Shown: positions 25,280-33,826 of the stretch, piece after piece
How positions within the stretch are numbered: the first letter of the stretch is position 1
Layout: the number at the start of each line of letters is the position of its first letter
Source: SB11 sp035906255
GTDB lineage: Bacteria > Bacteroidota > Bacteroidia > UBA8524
Direction of reading: 5' to 3'
DNA: 64,000 nucleotides
Assembly (NCBI GenBank): GCA_035906255.1
Contig: JAMIFM010000008.1
Coordinates: 1 to 64,000 of the forward strand
Program-made: the position numbers and the translations under genes
The notes under the pieces: generated by a model
Seen by the model: only the letters and a program-made list of their open reading frames with translations
Database searches by the model: none
Told to the model about the DNA's origin: nothing

Positions 25280-26668
25280 ATGATTAAGAACAGATATATC
25301 GACCTTATTGAACAAACTTTTTACTTCCCGCGTCACGGATTTGATTTAAAAAACTTTGAGCTTACTTTCCATGATATTCCGTTGATGGAGATGATTGAGG
25401 AGTATGGAACCCCTTTAAAATTTACCTACCTGCCCAAAGTGGGTATGCAGATTGAAAAATCGAATAACTTATTTGAAAACGCCATTGCCAAGTATAGTTA
25501 TAATGCGGGCTACAAGTATTGTTATTGCACCAAAAGTTCGCATTTTAATTTTATAATAGAAGAAGCTCTGAAACATAATGTAGGGCTTGAAACTTCCTCG
25601 TCGTTTGATTTAAATATCATCAAACACCTGAACCAAAAAGGGTTATTACCCAAAGACCGCGAAATTATCTGTAACGGTTACAAAACCGAAGACTACGCCC
25701 GCAAAATTGTTGAGATGGTGGAATTGGGTTTTGTGAACCTTATAGCTGTACTTGATAATCCGGCAGAGCTTGATTTGTATGACAAATACAATACAGCACT
25801 AAATTTAGGGATACGTATTGCCACAGAAGAAGAGCCTAACTCATCGTTTTATACTTCACGTTTAGGACTTAGCTCAAAAAGAGCAGTGGAGTTTTATGAA
25901 TCACGCATAAAAAATGATACCCGTTATTCACTAAAACTAATGCACTTTTTTGTGAATACAGGCATTAAAGACACTACCTATTATTGGAGCGAGCTTTCAA
26001 GACTGATTAATGTTTACTGCGACCTGAAAAAAGTAGCCCCTGAATTGGAAGGGCTGGATATTGGTGGCGGTATGCCAATTTATACCACATTGGGTGTTGA
26101 GCATGACTATTCGTACATGATTGACCAGATTGTGATGTATATAAAAACTATTTGTGATGACTGCGGTGTAGCCGAGCCTACTATTTATAGTGAGTTTGGA
26201 CAATATACCGTTGGTGAAAGCGGCGGTACTATTTACTCTATAATCGGGCAAAAAGAGCAAAACGATAAAGAGTTGTGGTATATGATTGACAGTTCATTTA
26301 TCACCACCCTGCCCGATACTTGGGGCATAGGCCAAAAATTTATCTTATTGGCCATTAATATGTGGGATAAACCTTTCCAACGTATCAACCTTGGCGGTAT
26401 CACCTGCGACGGTCAGGACTTTTATAACAGCGATACACACACCAACCAAGTGTTTATGCCCGTGATAAACGAAGGAGAAAAGCTGTATATGGGCTTTTTT
26501 CATACCGGCGCTTATCAAGAAAGTATTGGCGGATACGGCGGCATACAACACTGCCTTATACCAGCACCCAAGCACGTGATTGTGGATAAGGTTGACGGCA
26601 AACTAACCTACCGCTTATTTGCTCCTGAGCAAACTGCTGAAAGTATGATGAAGGTTTTAGGGTATTAA
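25280..26668 (+). CDS. speA: PLP-dependent arginine decarboxylase, short Bacteroidota type
   Basis: A 462-residue fold-III (alanine-racemase-like) decarboxylase making agmatine from arginine, the first step of one polyamine route. The PLP lysine is in YCYCTKSSHFNF, the glycine-rich phosphate site is LEGLDIGGGMPIYT, and the C-terminal active-site block is GGITCDGQDFYNSD (Cys and Asp). It is shorter than the roughly 630-residue enterobacterial SpeA but fits the form usual in Bacteroidota. Orientation and neighbourhood with arginase support arginine as substrate; a related basic amino-acid decarboxylase cannot be excluded. Confidence 0.85.
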   Translation: MIKNRYIDLIEQTFYFPRHGFDLKNFELTFHDIPLMEMIEEYGTPLKFTYLPKVGMQIEKSNNLFENAIAKYSYNAGYKYCYCTKSSHFNFIIEEALKHNVGLETSSSFDLNIIKHLNQKGLLPKDREIICNGYKTEDYARKIVEMVELGFVNLIAVLDNPAELDLYDKYNTALNLGIRIATEEEPNSSFYTSRLGLSSKRAVEFYESRIKNDTRYSLKLMHFFVNTGIKDTTYYWSELSRLINVYCDLKKVAPELEGLDIGGGMPIYTTLGVEHDYSYMIDQIVMYIKTICDDCGVAEPTIYSEFGQYTVGESGGTIYSIIGQKEQNDKELWYMIDSSFITTLPDTWGIGQKFILLAINMWDKPFQRINLGGITCDGQDFYNSDTHTNQVFMPVINEGEKLYMGFFHTGAYQESIGGYGGIQHCLIPAPKHVIVDKVDGKLTYRLFAPEQTAESMMKVLGY

Positions 26669-26754
26669 GCGTTGATATACCCGCTTATTATTTACACCGC
26701 ATATTATACTAAACACCCTGCTTTTGTTGTTTAAAAAGTATAGGGCAAAGCCTT

Positions 26755-26762
26755 TAGTTTTG
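26755..26762 (+). promoter_or_regulatory. -7 promoter box of the coiled-coil gene
   Basis: TAGTTTTG matches TAnnTTTG, 15 bases before ATG 26778. TTTG at 26723-26726 is 28 bases away, rather far for the usual upstream element. Confidence 0.45.
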
Positions 26763-26777
26763 TAATTAACCAAAAAA

Positions 26778-27671
26778 ATGAAGACTATGGAAGAGAACAA
26801 ATCATCAGGCAACAAGGCAATACTGATAGTATTGTTGTTGCTATTGTTGGGCTCGCTGGCCGGCAATTTTTACTTGTACAAAGCAAGGGGAACCGGCGAA
26901 GTGATTATTCAGGAGAAAGAAGTTGTGATTGACAGTTTGGTTGATGCCCGCGTGAGTGTGGAGGGAGAACTGAAAGCCGCACAGGCTGAACTGGAAAGTT
27001 ACAGAGGGAGCAATGAGGAACTGAATAAGTTACTTGATGAAGCCAAAGAAAAACTGAAACAGCGCGAAGGCCGCATTAAAGGTATGGTGAAGGACAAAAA
27101 ATCAATGGATAAGTTGATTGAAGACCTTAAAAAGGAGCTTGAAGAAATTAAAGCCCTTAGAGACCAATACCTTGAAAAAATTGATGAACTGGCTGCTGAG
27201 AATGAGCAATTGAAAAACACGCTTACGCTGGTAAACCAAAGTAAAGACTCGCTGCAAAGCCAAATTAACGATGCATCGGCACTTAAAATTGAGTACGTAA
27301 AGGTAAACACCTTTAAACTGCGCTACAACGGCAAACCAGTTGAAACAGGGTTGGCACGCCGTACAGAGAAATTTGAAGTGTGCTTTAGCGTGATGGACAA
27401 CAAACTGGCCAAGCCGGGCGAACACACCGTTTATTTGCGCATTACCCAACCCGAAGGTGGTGTATTGGGTGAAAAAGGTAAGTTTACTGTAAAAGGTAAA
27501 GGAATCGAAACCGGATTTACCGGCTCTGAAACCTTTGACTATAACAAAGCCAAGAAGGATTTTTGCATGAACTTTACCGACGAGAAATATAAATTCCCTA
27601 AAGGAACTTATATGGTTGATATTTTTATTGATGGTGAACTACACACCAGCGGTTACTATGAATTGAAGTAA
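26778..27671 (+). CDS. Membrane-anchored coiled-coil protein with C-terminal beta domain (paralogue of 37907-38821)
   Basis: A 297-residue protein. One membrane helix lies at about residues 13-31. A long charged coiled coil follows at about 45-165 (LDEAKEKLKQREGR, DKLIEDLKKELEEIKALRDQYLEKIDELAAENEQL). The C-terminal roughly 125 residues are beta-rich: KPGEHTVYLRITQPEGG, then FPKGTYMVDIFIDGELHTSGYYELK. The same three-part layout and the KGTY.V.(L/I)...G pattern occur in the protein at 37907-38821. No named family was recognised. The start could also be ATG 26787. A terminator follows. Confidence 0.8.
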   Translation: MKTMEENKSSGNKAILIVLLLLLLGSLAGNFYLYKARGTGEVIIQEKEVVIDSLVDARVSVEGELKAAQAELESYRGSNEELNKLLDEAKEKLKQREGRIKGMVKDKKSMDKLIEDLKKELEEIKALRDQYLEKIDELAAENEQLKNTLTLVNQSKDSLQSQINDASALKIEYVKVNTFKLRYNGKPVETGLARRTEKFEVCFSVMDNKLAKPGEHTVYLRITQPEGGVLGEKGKFTVKGKGIETGFTGSETFDYNKAKKDFCMNFTDEKYKFPKGTYMVDIFIDGELHTSGYYELK

Positions 27672-27692
27672 CCCCTTCACCTATGATTTTTG

Positions 27693-27731
27693 AAAAAGGG
27701 CTTGTTATAACGACAAGCCCTTTTTGTTTAT
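27693..27731 (+). terminator. Terminator after the coiled-coil gene
   Basis: AAAAAGGGCTTGT (27693-27705) pairs with ACAAGCCCTTTTT (27713-27725) around TATAACG, ending in a T-rich tail. Confidence 0.88.
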
Positions 27732-27813
27732 TGCAGCACGCTATCTAAATATTTTCTGTACAAAAAATGGTACACGTTTTGATTTTCAGGTAGTATCAAA
27801 TTGTGTAACAACT

Positions 27814-29007
27814 ATGAAAATACATCTACTGGCAATTGTATTGATGCTATCAATACCTGCAACCGCACAAAAAAATTGGGAACTATCAAATCAAGGCATC
27901 AGCGCAACTTTCTTTGGTTATGGCATGGTGGCTTCCGGCGACACGCTTTATGTATCAGGCACCGATGAAATAGGTATCACAGGCAAACGTTCAGTCGCAA
28001 TTTACAAATCAACTAACAACGGTAGCAATTGGCAAATAGTGCCCATTGCTACTTCATTTCCAAATAGTACGATGCTTCGGGTGCTATACCACGGGGGTAA
28101 TTTTATGCTTGCCACACAATATACAGGGAATAATTTTGAAAAGAGCGGTCTTCGGGTTTCATACAATGGCGGTATCAGTTGGGAATCATCGCATCAAGGA
28201 ATTGACTCTACTAATGAAACTATCATTTCTGTTGTAAAACTGGATAACGGCACATTACTCGCCGATGGTTGGCACATAATAAACGGTCATATTCTATACA
28301 CAAGTGCTGATGACGGAAAGAATTGGACAAAGCACCCCTCCTTTTCAGGCATTCGTATTGACCATTCTTTTACTTTATACCAAACTCTGGGTAGATTATA
28401 TGCGGTTTCATACGATTTTCAAACTAAAAAACCTTGGATATATACATCTGACGATAACGGCTTTAATTGGAAAAAAAAGAACTTAATCGGTATCGCTCCA
28501 TCAGTAGAAATCAAGTATTTAATCACTGCCGACAATAAAAATATAACCCTTGTAAGCGAAGTACAAAAGGAAATAATGATTTACACAAGTACTGATAGTG
28601 GAAATGTGTGGACACCTGATACTCCTAACGTACAACTCCCTTCGCCCACATCAAGCTATGCAGGCATTAGGGCAGCCCTTTACAACAACAATATTTTTTA
28701 CGCAATACTTCCTGTAGCTATCAACGGATATCAAAATCAGGTATTCCGTAGTAATCCTGCCGCCGTATCAGTACCAAATCTTCAGAAACAAGCTCTAAAA
28801 GTGTACCCCAATCCGACATCCAACGTACTTACAATAAATGGTTTGGGTTATGAAAACCCTATAGAGGTTTATTCGCTAACCGGACAAAAGTTACAAACGG
28901 TACAACACGGAAATACAATAGATGTTTCGGCTCTTGAGCGCGGTATATACATACTAAAAGCTACCGATAACAACGACACTCATACTATGCGGTTTATAAA
29001 AGAATAA
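27814..29007 (+). CDS. T9SS-secreted BNR/sialidase-fold-like protein
   Basis: A 397-residue secreted protein with a signal peptide (MKIHLLAIVLMLSIPATAQ) and a beta-propeller-like body of repeated blocks in the style of BNR/Asp-box repeats (SADDGKNWTKHP, TSDDNGFNWKKK, STDSGNVWTPD, STNNGSNWQIV). A C-terminal type IX sorting domain begins at LKVYPNPTSNVLTI and ends MRFIKE. The ATG at 27814 is chosen because the longer frame from 27724 starts inside the terminator and lacks a signal peptide. It is probably a cell-surface or secreted binding protein; ligand unknown. Confidence 0.88.
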   Translation: MKIHLLAIVLMLSIPATAQKNWELSNQGISATFFGYGMVASGDTLYVSGTDEIGITGKRSVAIYKSTNNGSNWQIVPIATSFPNSTMLRVLYHGGNFMLATQYTGNNFEKSGLRVSYNGGISWESSHQGIDSTNETIISVVKLDNGTLLADGWHIINGHILYTSADDGKNWTKHPSFSGIRIDHSFTLYQTLGRLYAVSYDFQTKKPWIYTSDDNGFNWKKKNLIGIAPSVEIKYLITADNKNITLVSEVQKEIMIYTSTDSGNVWTPDTPNVQLPSPTSSYAGIRAALYNNNIFYAILPVAINGYQNQVFRSNPAAVSVPNLQKQALKVYPNPTSNVLTINGLGYENPIEVYSLTGQKLQTVQHGNTIDVSALERGIYILKATDNNDTHTMRFIKE

Positions 29008-29009
29008 TC

Positions 29010-29672
29010 CTATTCTTTCCACAAAAAAGAGAATAGTACATACGCCATAGCCGATATGGCCATGTAGAAAGCAAACAACACAAGGCAGTCGCGAAGGATA
29101 ATATCGTTTGATAATCCGTCGATGGCTGCCTTTGATGCTTTAATAGTTACCAGCAACAACGGTATAATCGACGGGATGCTCAATACAGGCATCAGCAAAT
29201 TACTATTGCCTGCTTTTGATGCTATGGCCGAAGTCATTGACATTACCGCCGAAAAACCCAAGCTACCCAGTAAAGTAACCAGCAAAAACATCCCGATATT
29301 ATCAGCCATGCTGCCCATCAATAAAGTATAAAACACAAAACAAAGTCCGCACATTACCATCATCAGCAGGCTGTTATACAACGTTTTCGAAACAATGATA
29401 GCCTGCGGGCTGGCCAGTTGGTAATAATACAACCAACGTCCCCTACCCTCTTGTATAAAACTTTTTGCGGCACTGCTAACCGATGTAAACAAAATAATAA
29501 TCCAAAAAATAGCGTTCCAAGTAGGCTTGTCTGAAATTTTTACCGAAAGATAGGTTACAAATACAGCGGCCACCACATACAGCAAAATGCCGTTCAGCGC
29601 ATAGCGTTGCCGCCATTCTTGCCGCATATCTTTAGCCATCAGATGCTTAACTTCCGATAATAGTTGTGCCAT
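29010..29672 (-). CDS. ccmB: Haem exporter subunit CcmB
   Basis: A 220-residue membrane protein with six predicted helices. The N-terminal VKHLMAKDMRQEWRQRYALNG and the loop GRGRWLYYYQLASPQAIIVSKTLYN, followed by SNLLMPVLSIPSIIPLLLV, are typical of CcmB. It is the permease of the CcmABCD complex for cytochrome c maturation. ccmA, ccmC and ccmD are not next to it, and its stop codon faces the T9SS gene two bases away. The di-haem protein at 13574 would need such a system. Confidence 0.88.
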   Translation of the reverse strand: MAQLLSEVKHLMAKDMRQEWRQRYALNGILLYVVAAVFVTYLSVKISDKPTWNAIFWIIILFTSVSSAAKSFIQEGRGRWLYYYQLASPQAIIVSKTLYNSLLMMVMCGLCFVFYTLLMGSMADNIGMFLLVTLLGSLGFSAVMSMTSAIASKAGNSNLLMPVLSIPSIIPLLLVTIKASKAAIDGLSNDIILRDCLVLFAFYMAISAMAYVLFSFLWKE

Positions 29673-29676
29673 GGGG

Positions 29677-29684
29677 CAAAGGTA
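29677..29684 (-). promoter_or_regulatory. -7 promoter box of ccmB
   Basis: CAAAGGTA on the plus strand, TACCTTTG on the minus strand, ends 4 bases from the ATG (29672), so ccmB is probably translated from a leaderless or very short-leader transcript. Confidence 0.5.
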
Positions 29685-29744
29685 GTTTCAAAAAAGCATC
29701 CTTGCCTAATTTGCATCAAAAGGGTTTTAGTTACTGATTTTGTT

Positions 29745-29752
29745 TAATTTTG
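29745..29752 (+). promoter_or_regulatory. -7 promoter box of the TerB-like gene
   Basis: TAATTTTG matches TAnnTTTG and lies 20 bases before ATG 29773. Confidence 0.5.
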
Positions 29753-29772
29753 ACGGCTGAAAAAATAATGCG

Positions 29773-30240
29773 ATGATATACGAATTTGAACCCCTTACAC
29801 AAGACGAAAAAGAAATGATGCTGAAAGCTCCTGCTTTAATAGCTGTTTTGATTGCAGGTGCTGATAACTCTATTGAGCAACAAGAACTGAACCATGCTAT
29901 AAAGTTGGTTAATATTAAAGCGTTTTCAGAAAAATTGGATTTGCAACCCTACTACCATGAGGTTGAAAACACCATACAAAAAGATATTGAAGAGGCTATT
30001 GCTGCATTGCCACAATCATCAACTGAAAGAAATGCAGTGATTAATGATGAATTGGCTAAACTTAATACCGTGTTGCCCCGTTTGAAACACAAGTTTGCCC
30101 ACGACCTGTACAGTAGCTGGAAAACGTTTGCTCATAGCGTAGCTCGCTCTTGGGGTGGCGTTTTAGGTATCAATGCAGTTAGCGACCACGAAAAACACTG
30201 GATTGACCTTCCGATGATTAGCGAGCCTGCGGCAGCATAA
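29773..30240 (+). CDS. Hypothetical protein, TerB-like
   Basis: A 155-residue soluble helical protein. The segment APALIAVLIAGADNSIEQQELNHAIKLV resembles the acidic metal-binding turn of TerB-fold proteins (tellurite-resistance family). The C-terminal SWGGVLGINAVSDHEKHWIDLPMI has no match I know. Function is unknown; the TerB resemblance is weak. It precedes the biotin carboxylase gene on the same strand with an 85-base gap holding a hairpin. Confidence 0.7.
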   Translation: MIYEFEPLTQDEKEMMLKAPALIAVLIAGADNSIEQQELNHAIKLVNIKAFSEKLDLQPYYHEVENTIQKDIEEAIAALPQSSTERNAVINDELAKLNTVLPRLKHKFAHDLYSSWKTFAHSVARSWGGVLGINAVSDHEKHWIDLPMISEPAAA

Positions 30241-30262
30241 TCATTTAGACATTACATAACTT

Positions 30263-30287
30263 TTACAGTTGCAGTTGCAATCTGTAA
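30263..30287. other. Hairpin upstream of the biotin carboxylase gene
   Basis: TTACAGTTGCA (30263-30273) can pair with TGCAA-T-CTGTAA (30276-30287) with one bulged T and a two-base loop. No T tract follows, so it is not a standard terminator. It may be a leader structure or a chance fold. Confidence 0.35.
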
Positions 30288-30325
30288 CTATACCATAGCA
30301 CAGTTACGTGCTTAATTTATTACTG

Positions 30326-31819
30326 ATGAAAAAAATACTTGTTGCCAACAGGGGCGAAATTGCCATCCGTGTGATGAAAAGTGCCCGCGAAATGGGAATA
30401 AAAACGGTGGCCGTGTATAGCGAAGCCGACCGCAACGCATTACACGTGCGTTATGCCGATGAAGCTGTGTTTTTAGGGCCTCCCCCATCTAACCAGTCTT
30501 ACCTGTTGGGCGATAAAATTATTGAAGAAGCCAAGCGTTTAGGGGTTGATGGTATTCACCCCGGATACGGGTTTTTATCAGAAAATGCTGCTTTTGCCCG
30601 CAAGGTAAAAGAGGCAGGCTTAATATTCATAGGCCCTTCGGCTGAATCAATGGAAATTATGGGTAGTAAAATAGGTGCCAAGCAAGCTGTTAAAAAGTTT
30701 GATGTGCCTATGGTACCCGGTATTGATTATGCCATCAGTGATGTAAACGAAGCCCGCAAAATTGCCGACGGTATAGGCTACCCCGTGTTGATTAAAGCAT
30801 CAGCAGGTGGTGGCGGTAAAGGAATGCGCACCGTTGAAAATAGCGAAGAGCTTGAGCAGCAAATGAACATGGCCATAAGCGAAGCTACTGCCAGTTTTGG
30901 CGATGGGGCTGTGTTTATTGAAAAGTTTGTAGGCTCGCCAAAGCATATTGAAATACAATTATTGGGCGACCAACACGGCAATGTGGTGTATTTGTTTGAA
31001 CGCGAATGCAGCATACAACGCCGTCACCAAAAATTGGTTGAAGAAGCCCCCAGCAGTTGCCTTACCCCTGAAGTGCGTAAAAAAATGGGCGAAGCTGCGG
31101 TGAATGTAGCCAAAGCTTGTAACTACTTTAGCGCAGGTACGGTAGAGTTTTTGGTGGATGAACAATTGAACTTTTACTTTTTGGAGATGAATACCCGCTT
31201 GCAGGTAGAGCATCCCGTAACTGAAATGATAACCGGCCTTGATTTGGTAAAAGAACAAATTAAGGTGGCTATGGGTGAAAAACTTAGTTTTACTCAGAAC
31301 GATTTAACAATAAATGGCCACGCCATTGAGTTACGAGTATGTGCAGAAGACCCTGCCAATAATTTCTTACCCGATATTGGTCGTCTTGAGCGTTACCGCT
31401 TGCCCGAAGGTGTTGGTGTACGTGTAGATAACAGTTATGAAGAAGGTATGGAAATACCTATTTATTACGACCCTATGATTGCCAAATTGGTTACATACGG
31501 CGCAACCCGCCAAGAAGCTATTGACCGCATGGTACGTGCTATTAGAGATTATCAGGTATCAGGTATTGAAACCACCTTACCTTTCGGCACGTTTGCGATG
31601 CAACACCCTGCCTTTGTAGAAGGTAATTTCGACACTCACTTTATTGCCAACTATTTTACCCCCGAAAAATTAAACGAGGCGAGTGAAGATGCTGATAAAA
31701 TTGCTGCATTAGCTGCATATATGTTCAGCAGCAGTCAAAAAGGAAATCAAAGTGAAGGGGAAATAACCACACAACAAGGCGTTTCTAACTGGAAACAAAA
31801 CCGCAGAACAACCAGATAA
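30326..31819 (+). CDS. accC: Biotin carboxylase subunit of acyl-CoA carboxylase
   Basis: A 497-residue ATP-grasp enzyme that carboxylates biotin on a carrier protein. Motifs in order: KKILVANRGEIAIRVMKSA, GGGGKGMRTVE (ATP loop), ERECSIQRRHQKLVEEAPS, EFLVDEQLNFYFLEMNTRLQVEHPVTEMI and the C-terminal RVDNSYEEGMEIPIYYDPM. The ATG at 30326 fits the family start better than the frame from 30308. No biotin carrier or carboxyltransferase gene is adjacent, so it could serve acetyl- or propionyl-CoA carboxylase. A terminator follows. Confidence 0.94.
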   Translation: MKKILVANRGEIAIRVMKSAREMGIKTVAVYSEADRNALHVRYADEAVFLGPPPSNQSYLLGDKIIEEAKRLGVDGIHPGYGFLSENAAFARKVKEAGLIFIGPSAESMEIMGSKIGAKQAVKKFDVPMVPGIDYAISDVNEARKIADGIGYPVLIKASAGGGGKGMRTVENSEELEQQMNMAISEATASFGDGAVFIEKFVGSPKHIEIQLLGDQHGNVVYLFERECSIQRRHQKLVEEAPSSCLTPEVRKKMGEAAVNVAKACNYFSAGTVEFLVDEQLNFYFLEMNTRLQVEHPVTEMITGLDLVKEQIKVAMGEKLSFTQNDLTINGHAIELRVCAEDPANNFLPDIGRLERYRLPEGVGVRVDNSYEEGMEIPIYYDPMIAKLVTYGATRQEAIDRMVRAIRDYQVSGIETTLPFGTFAMQHPAFVEGNFDTHFIANYFTPEKLNEASEDADKIAALAAYMFSSSQKGNQSEGEITTQQGVSNWKQNRRTTR

Positions 31820-31842
31820 TATTCAATCACAACAAAATATAT

Positions 31843-31883
31843 AACGCAAAGAGCCGCATGATATTGATGCGGCTCTTTGCGTT
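31843..31883. terminator. Bidirectional terminator between accC and the VOC gene
   Basis: A 17-base perfect stem (31843-31859 with 31867-31883) with a 7-base loop, core GAGCCGCAT/ATGCGGCTC, between convergent genes. Confidence 0.85.
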
Positions 31884-31899
31884 TAAACACTTCTGAACG

Positions 31900-32253
31900 T
31901 TACGATACTTGTATGGTAAATCCGTACGGGGTGGCAAAATACAAATCCAACGAGTCGCCCCTATATTTTCGGGGCTCAGCAACCTCATACCCATCGTTTT
32001 TCAACGCCGCATAAATTTCCTTAACCCTCTCCTCATCGTGGATTAAAAACCCTATATGAAAGGTTGCTGGGTATATTACCTCTTTGGTAGCTTGCTGCAT
32101 CAGCGTAATAACCATCCCGTCATCATCCTTAAGGGCCAAAAATGTAGCGTCATCTGTTGTTCCTTCAATACTCTTTAATCCAAAATGCTTTTCTAACAAG
32201 CGTCTGGCTCCTTGTACATCATTTACCGTAAGGTTTATATGTTTAAGTTTCAT
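31900..32253 (-). CDS. VOC-family (glyoxalase/dioxygenase-fold) protein
   Basis: A 117-residue protein of the vicinal oxygen chelate fold: LKHINLTVNDVQGARRLLEKHFG at the start, FHIGFLIHDEERVKEIYAAL in the middle, and SLDLYFATPYGFTIQVS at the end. Members bind a metal and act on thiol adducts, or confer antibiotic resistance. The first His (KHIN) is present, but the full metal set cannot be fixed. It lies 8 bases after the macro-domain gene and is probably co-transcribed. Confidence 0.85.
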   Translation of the reverse strand: MKLKHINLTVNDVQGARRLLEKHFGLKSIEGTTDDATFLALKDDDGMVITLMQQATKEVIYPATFHIGFLIHDEERVKEIYAALKNDGYEVAEPRKYRGDSLDLYFATPYGFTIQVS

Positions 32254-32261
32254 TTCTGTTT

Positions 32262-32783
32262 TTATTCCTCACTTAATAACTCTTTATACAACATAAAGTT
32301 CTCGTCATCAAAACAAACAAACTGCACACTTTGTATAGCAGTGTTTTGTTCTAAAAACGCGCTAACGGTTTGTACAGCAATTTCAGCCGCGCGCTGCTTC
32401 GGAAAGCGATAAATCCCTGTGCTGATATTGGGAAATGCTAAAGTTTTAACACCGTTATCAACAGCAACTTGTAGGCTGTTTCGGTAGGCATTGGCCAGCA
32501 ACTTCTCTTCATTGCTTTTGCCTCCATTCCATACAGGCCCTACTGTATGTATTACAAAACGTGCCGGCAAATTGCCGCCTGTAGTTATTACAGCTTCACC
32601 AACAGCACACCCGCCCTGTCTATTTCTAATCGCAATACATTCCTCCAAAATTTTAGATCCGCCTGCACGATGTATAGCACCATCTACTCCTCCGCCTCCC
32701 AATAACGAGGTATTTGCAGCATTCACAATTGCATCTACTGCTAATTTGGTTATATCTTCTTTTACAACAATTATTTCGTTCAT
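32262..32783 (-). CDS. Macro-domain ADP-ribose hydrolase
   Basis: A 173-residue macro domain of the YmdB/MacroD type, which removes acetyl from O-acetyl-ADP-ribose and can reverse mono-ADP-ribosylation. The diagnostic NAANTSLLGGGGVDGAIHRAGG, the GGCAVGEAVITTGGNLPARFVIHTVGP block and the phosphate loop FPNISTGIYRFPKQRAAEIA are all present. It is followed by the VOC protein. It stands outside any toxin-antitoxin pair that I can see. Confidence 0.95.
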   Translation of the reverse strand: MNEIIVVKEDITKLAVDAIVNAANTSLLGGGGVDGAIHRAGGSKILEECIAIRNRQGGCAVGEAVITTGGNLPARFVIHTVGPVWNGGKSNEEKLLANAYRNSLQVAVDNGVKTLAFPNISTGIYRFPKQRAAEIAVQTVSAFLEQNTAIQSVQFVCFDDENFMLYKELLSEE

Positions 32784-32915
32784 TTTTAAATGATTACACG
32801 TTAAAACAATCAGGTTTTACTGAATAAAGTATTATCTTTGCCCCTGATTTTTCTTTAAATACAAAAGTGCTGAAAACAAACAATCTCCATCAATTTTAAA
32901 AAAACTTTTGGTGAG

Positions 32916-32946
32916 TTTGTTTTTCAAAATAAACATCATATCTTTG
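32916..32946 (+). promoter_or_regulatory. Promoter of the rplM-rpsI cluster
   Basis: TTTG (32916-32919) and TATCTTTG (32939-32946) are 19 bases apart, 28 bases before the GTG start of rplM. A second TATCTTTG lies at 32833-32840 and may be another start point. Confidence 0.7.
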
Positions 32947-32974
32947 CCGTCCTTAAAAAAATAAAGTAATAGCT

Positions 32975-33418
32975 GTGAATACGCTAAGTTATAAGACGGT
33001 TTCTGCTAACAATGCCACTGCCACCAAAGAGTGGGTTATAGTAGATGCTGAGAACAAAGTGCTGGGCCGCTTTGCATCAGAAGTGGCAAAAATTATCCGT
33101 GGTAAACACAAACCAAACTTCACCCCTCACGTTGATTGCGGTGATAACGTGATTGTGATAAACGCTGATAAAATACGCCTTACAGGTAACAAATGGGAAG
33201 ACAAAGAGTATGTTTCATACAGTGGATATCCCGGTGGTCAAAGGTTTATTTCAGCCAAAGATTTGATGGCAAAAAAACCAACTGCAATTGTTGAAAAAGC
33301 AGTACGCCGTATGTTGCCAAAAAATAAACTGGGTAATGCAATAGGTCTTAACTTGCACGTATACGCAGGTACCGATCACCCACACCAGGCACAACAACCA
33401 AAAGAAATTAAACTGTAA
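32975..33418 (+). CDS. rplM: 50S ribosomal protein L13
   Basis: A 147-residue L13. WVIVDAENKVLGRFASEVAKIIRGKHKPNFTPH and AVRRMLPKNKLGNAIGLNLHVYAG are family blocks. The start is GTG 32975; the N-terminus carries a short extension (NTLSYKTVSANNATATKE) typical of Bacteroidota. It is followed 3 bases later by rpsI. Confidence 0.97.
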   Translation: MNTLSYKTVSANNATATKEWVIVDAENKVLGRFASEVAKIIRGKHKPNFTPHVDCGDNVIVINADKIRLTGNKWEDKEYVSYSGYPGGQRFISAKDLMAKKPTAIVEKAVRRMLPKNKLGNAIGLNLHVYAGTDHPHQAQQPKEIKL

Positions 33419-33421
33419 TAC

Positions 33422-33808
33422 ATGAGCGTGATTAATAAAATTGGCCGTAGGAAAACTGCCGTAGCCCGTGTTTATCTGGCCCCCGGCACTGGCGCAATTA
33501 CCATTAACAACAAGGATTTAAAAACATACTTCCCTGAGCTTACCTTGCAATATCAGGTAAACTTGCCTTTTGAAAAAACAGGTACAGCAGGGCAGCTTGA
33601 CGCAAAAATAAATGTACAAGGCGGCGGTGTAAGCGGTCAAGCTGAAGCTGTTCGTTTGGGCATTTCGCGTGCTTTGGTTGAACTTGATGCCGAGCACAAG
33701 CCTTCTTTAAAGAAAGACGGTTTGCTTACCCGCGACTCACGTATGGTTGAGCGTAAGAAACCAGGTCAAAAGAAAGCAAGGAAAAGATTCCAATTCAGCA
33801 AGCGTTAA
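33422..33808 (+). CDS. rpsI: 30S ribosomal protein S9
   Basis: A 128-residue S9, with IGRRKTAVARVYLAPG at the start and the basic C-terminal tail (RKKPGQKKARKRFQFSKR) that reaches the ribosomal P site. It follows rplM by 3 bases; the L13-S9 pair is universal in bacteria. Confidence 0.98.
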   Translation: MSVINKIGRRKTAVARVYLAPGTGAITINNKDLKTYFPELTLQYQVNLPFEKTGTAGQLDAKINVQGGGVSGQAEAVRLGISRALVELDAEHKPSLKKDGLLTRDSRMVERKKPGQKKARKRFQFSKR

Positions 33809-33826
33809 TTTTATTTACAGCATACA

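Noticed and set aside
28999..29018. Hairpin AAAGAATA/TATTCTTT between the T9SS gene and ccmB as terminator
   Set aside because: The stem is almost all A-T with no T tract and overlaps both stop codons; too weak to call.
31900..32783. Macro-domain and VOC genes as a DarTG-like toxin-antitoxin pair
   Set aside because: The macro protein is the plain YmdB/MacroD type without a C-terminal fusion, and its neighbour is a VOC protein, not an ADP-ribosyltransferase.
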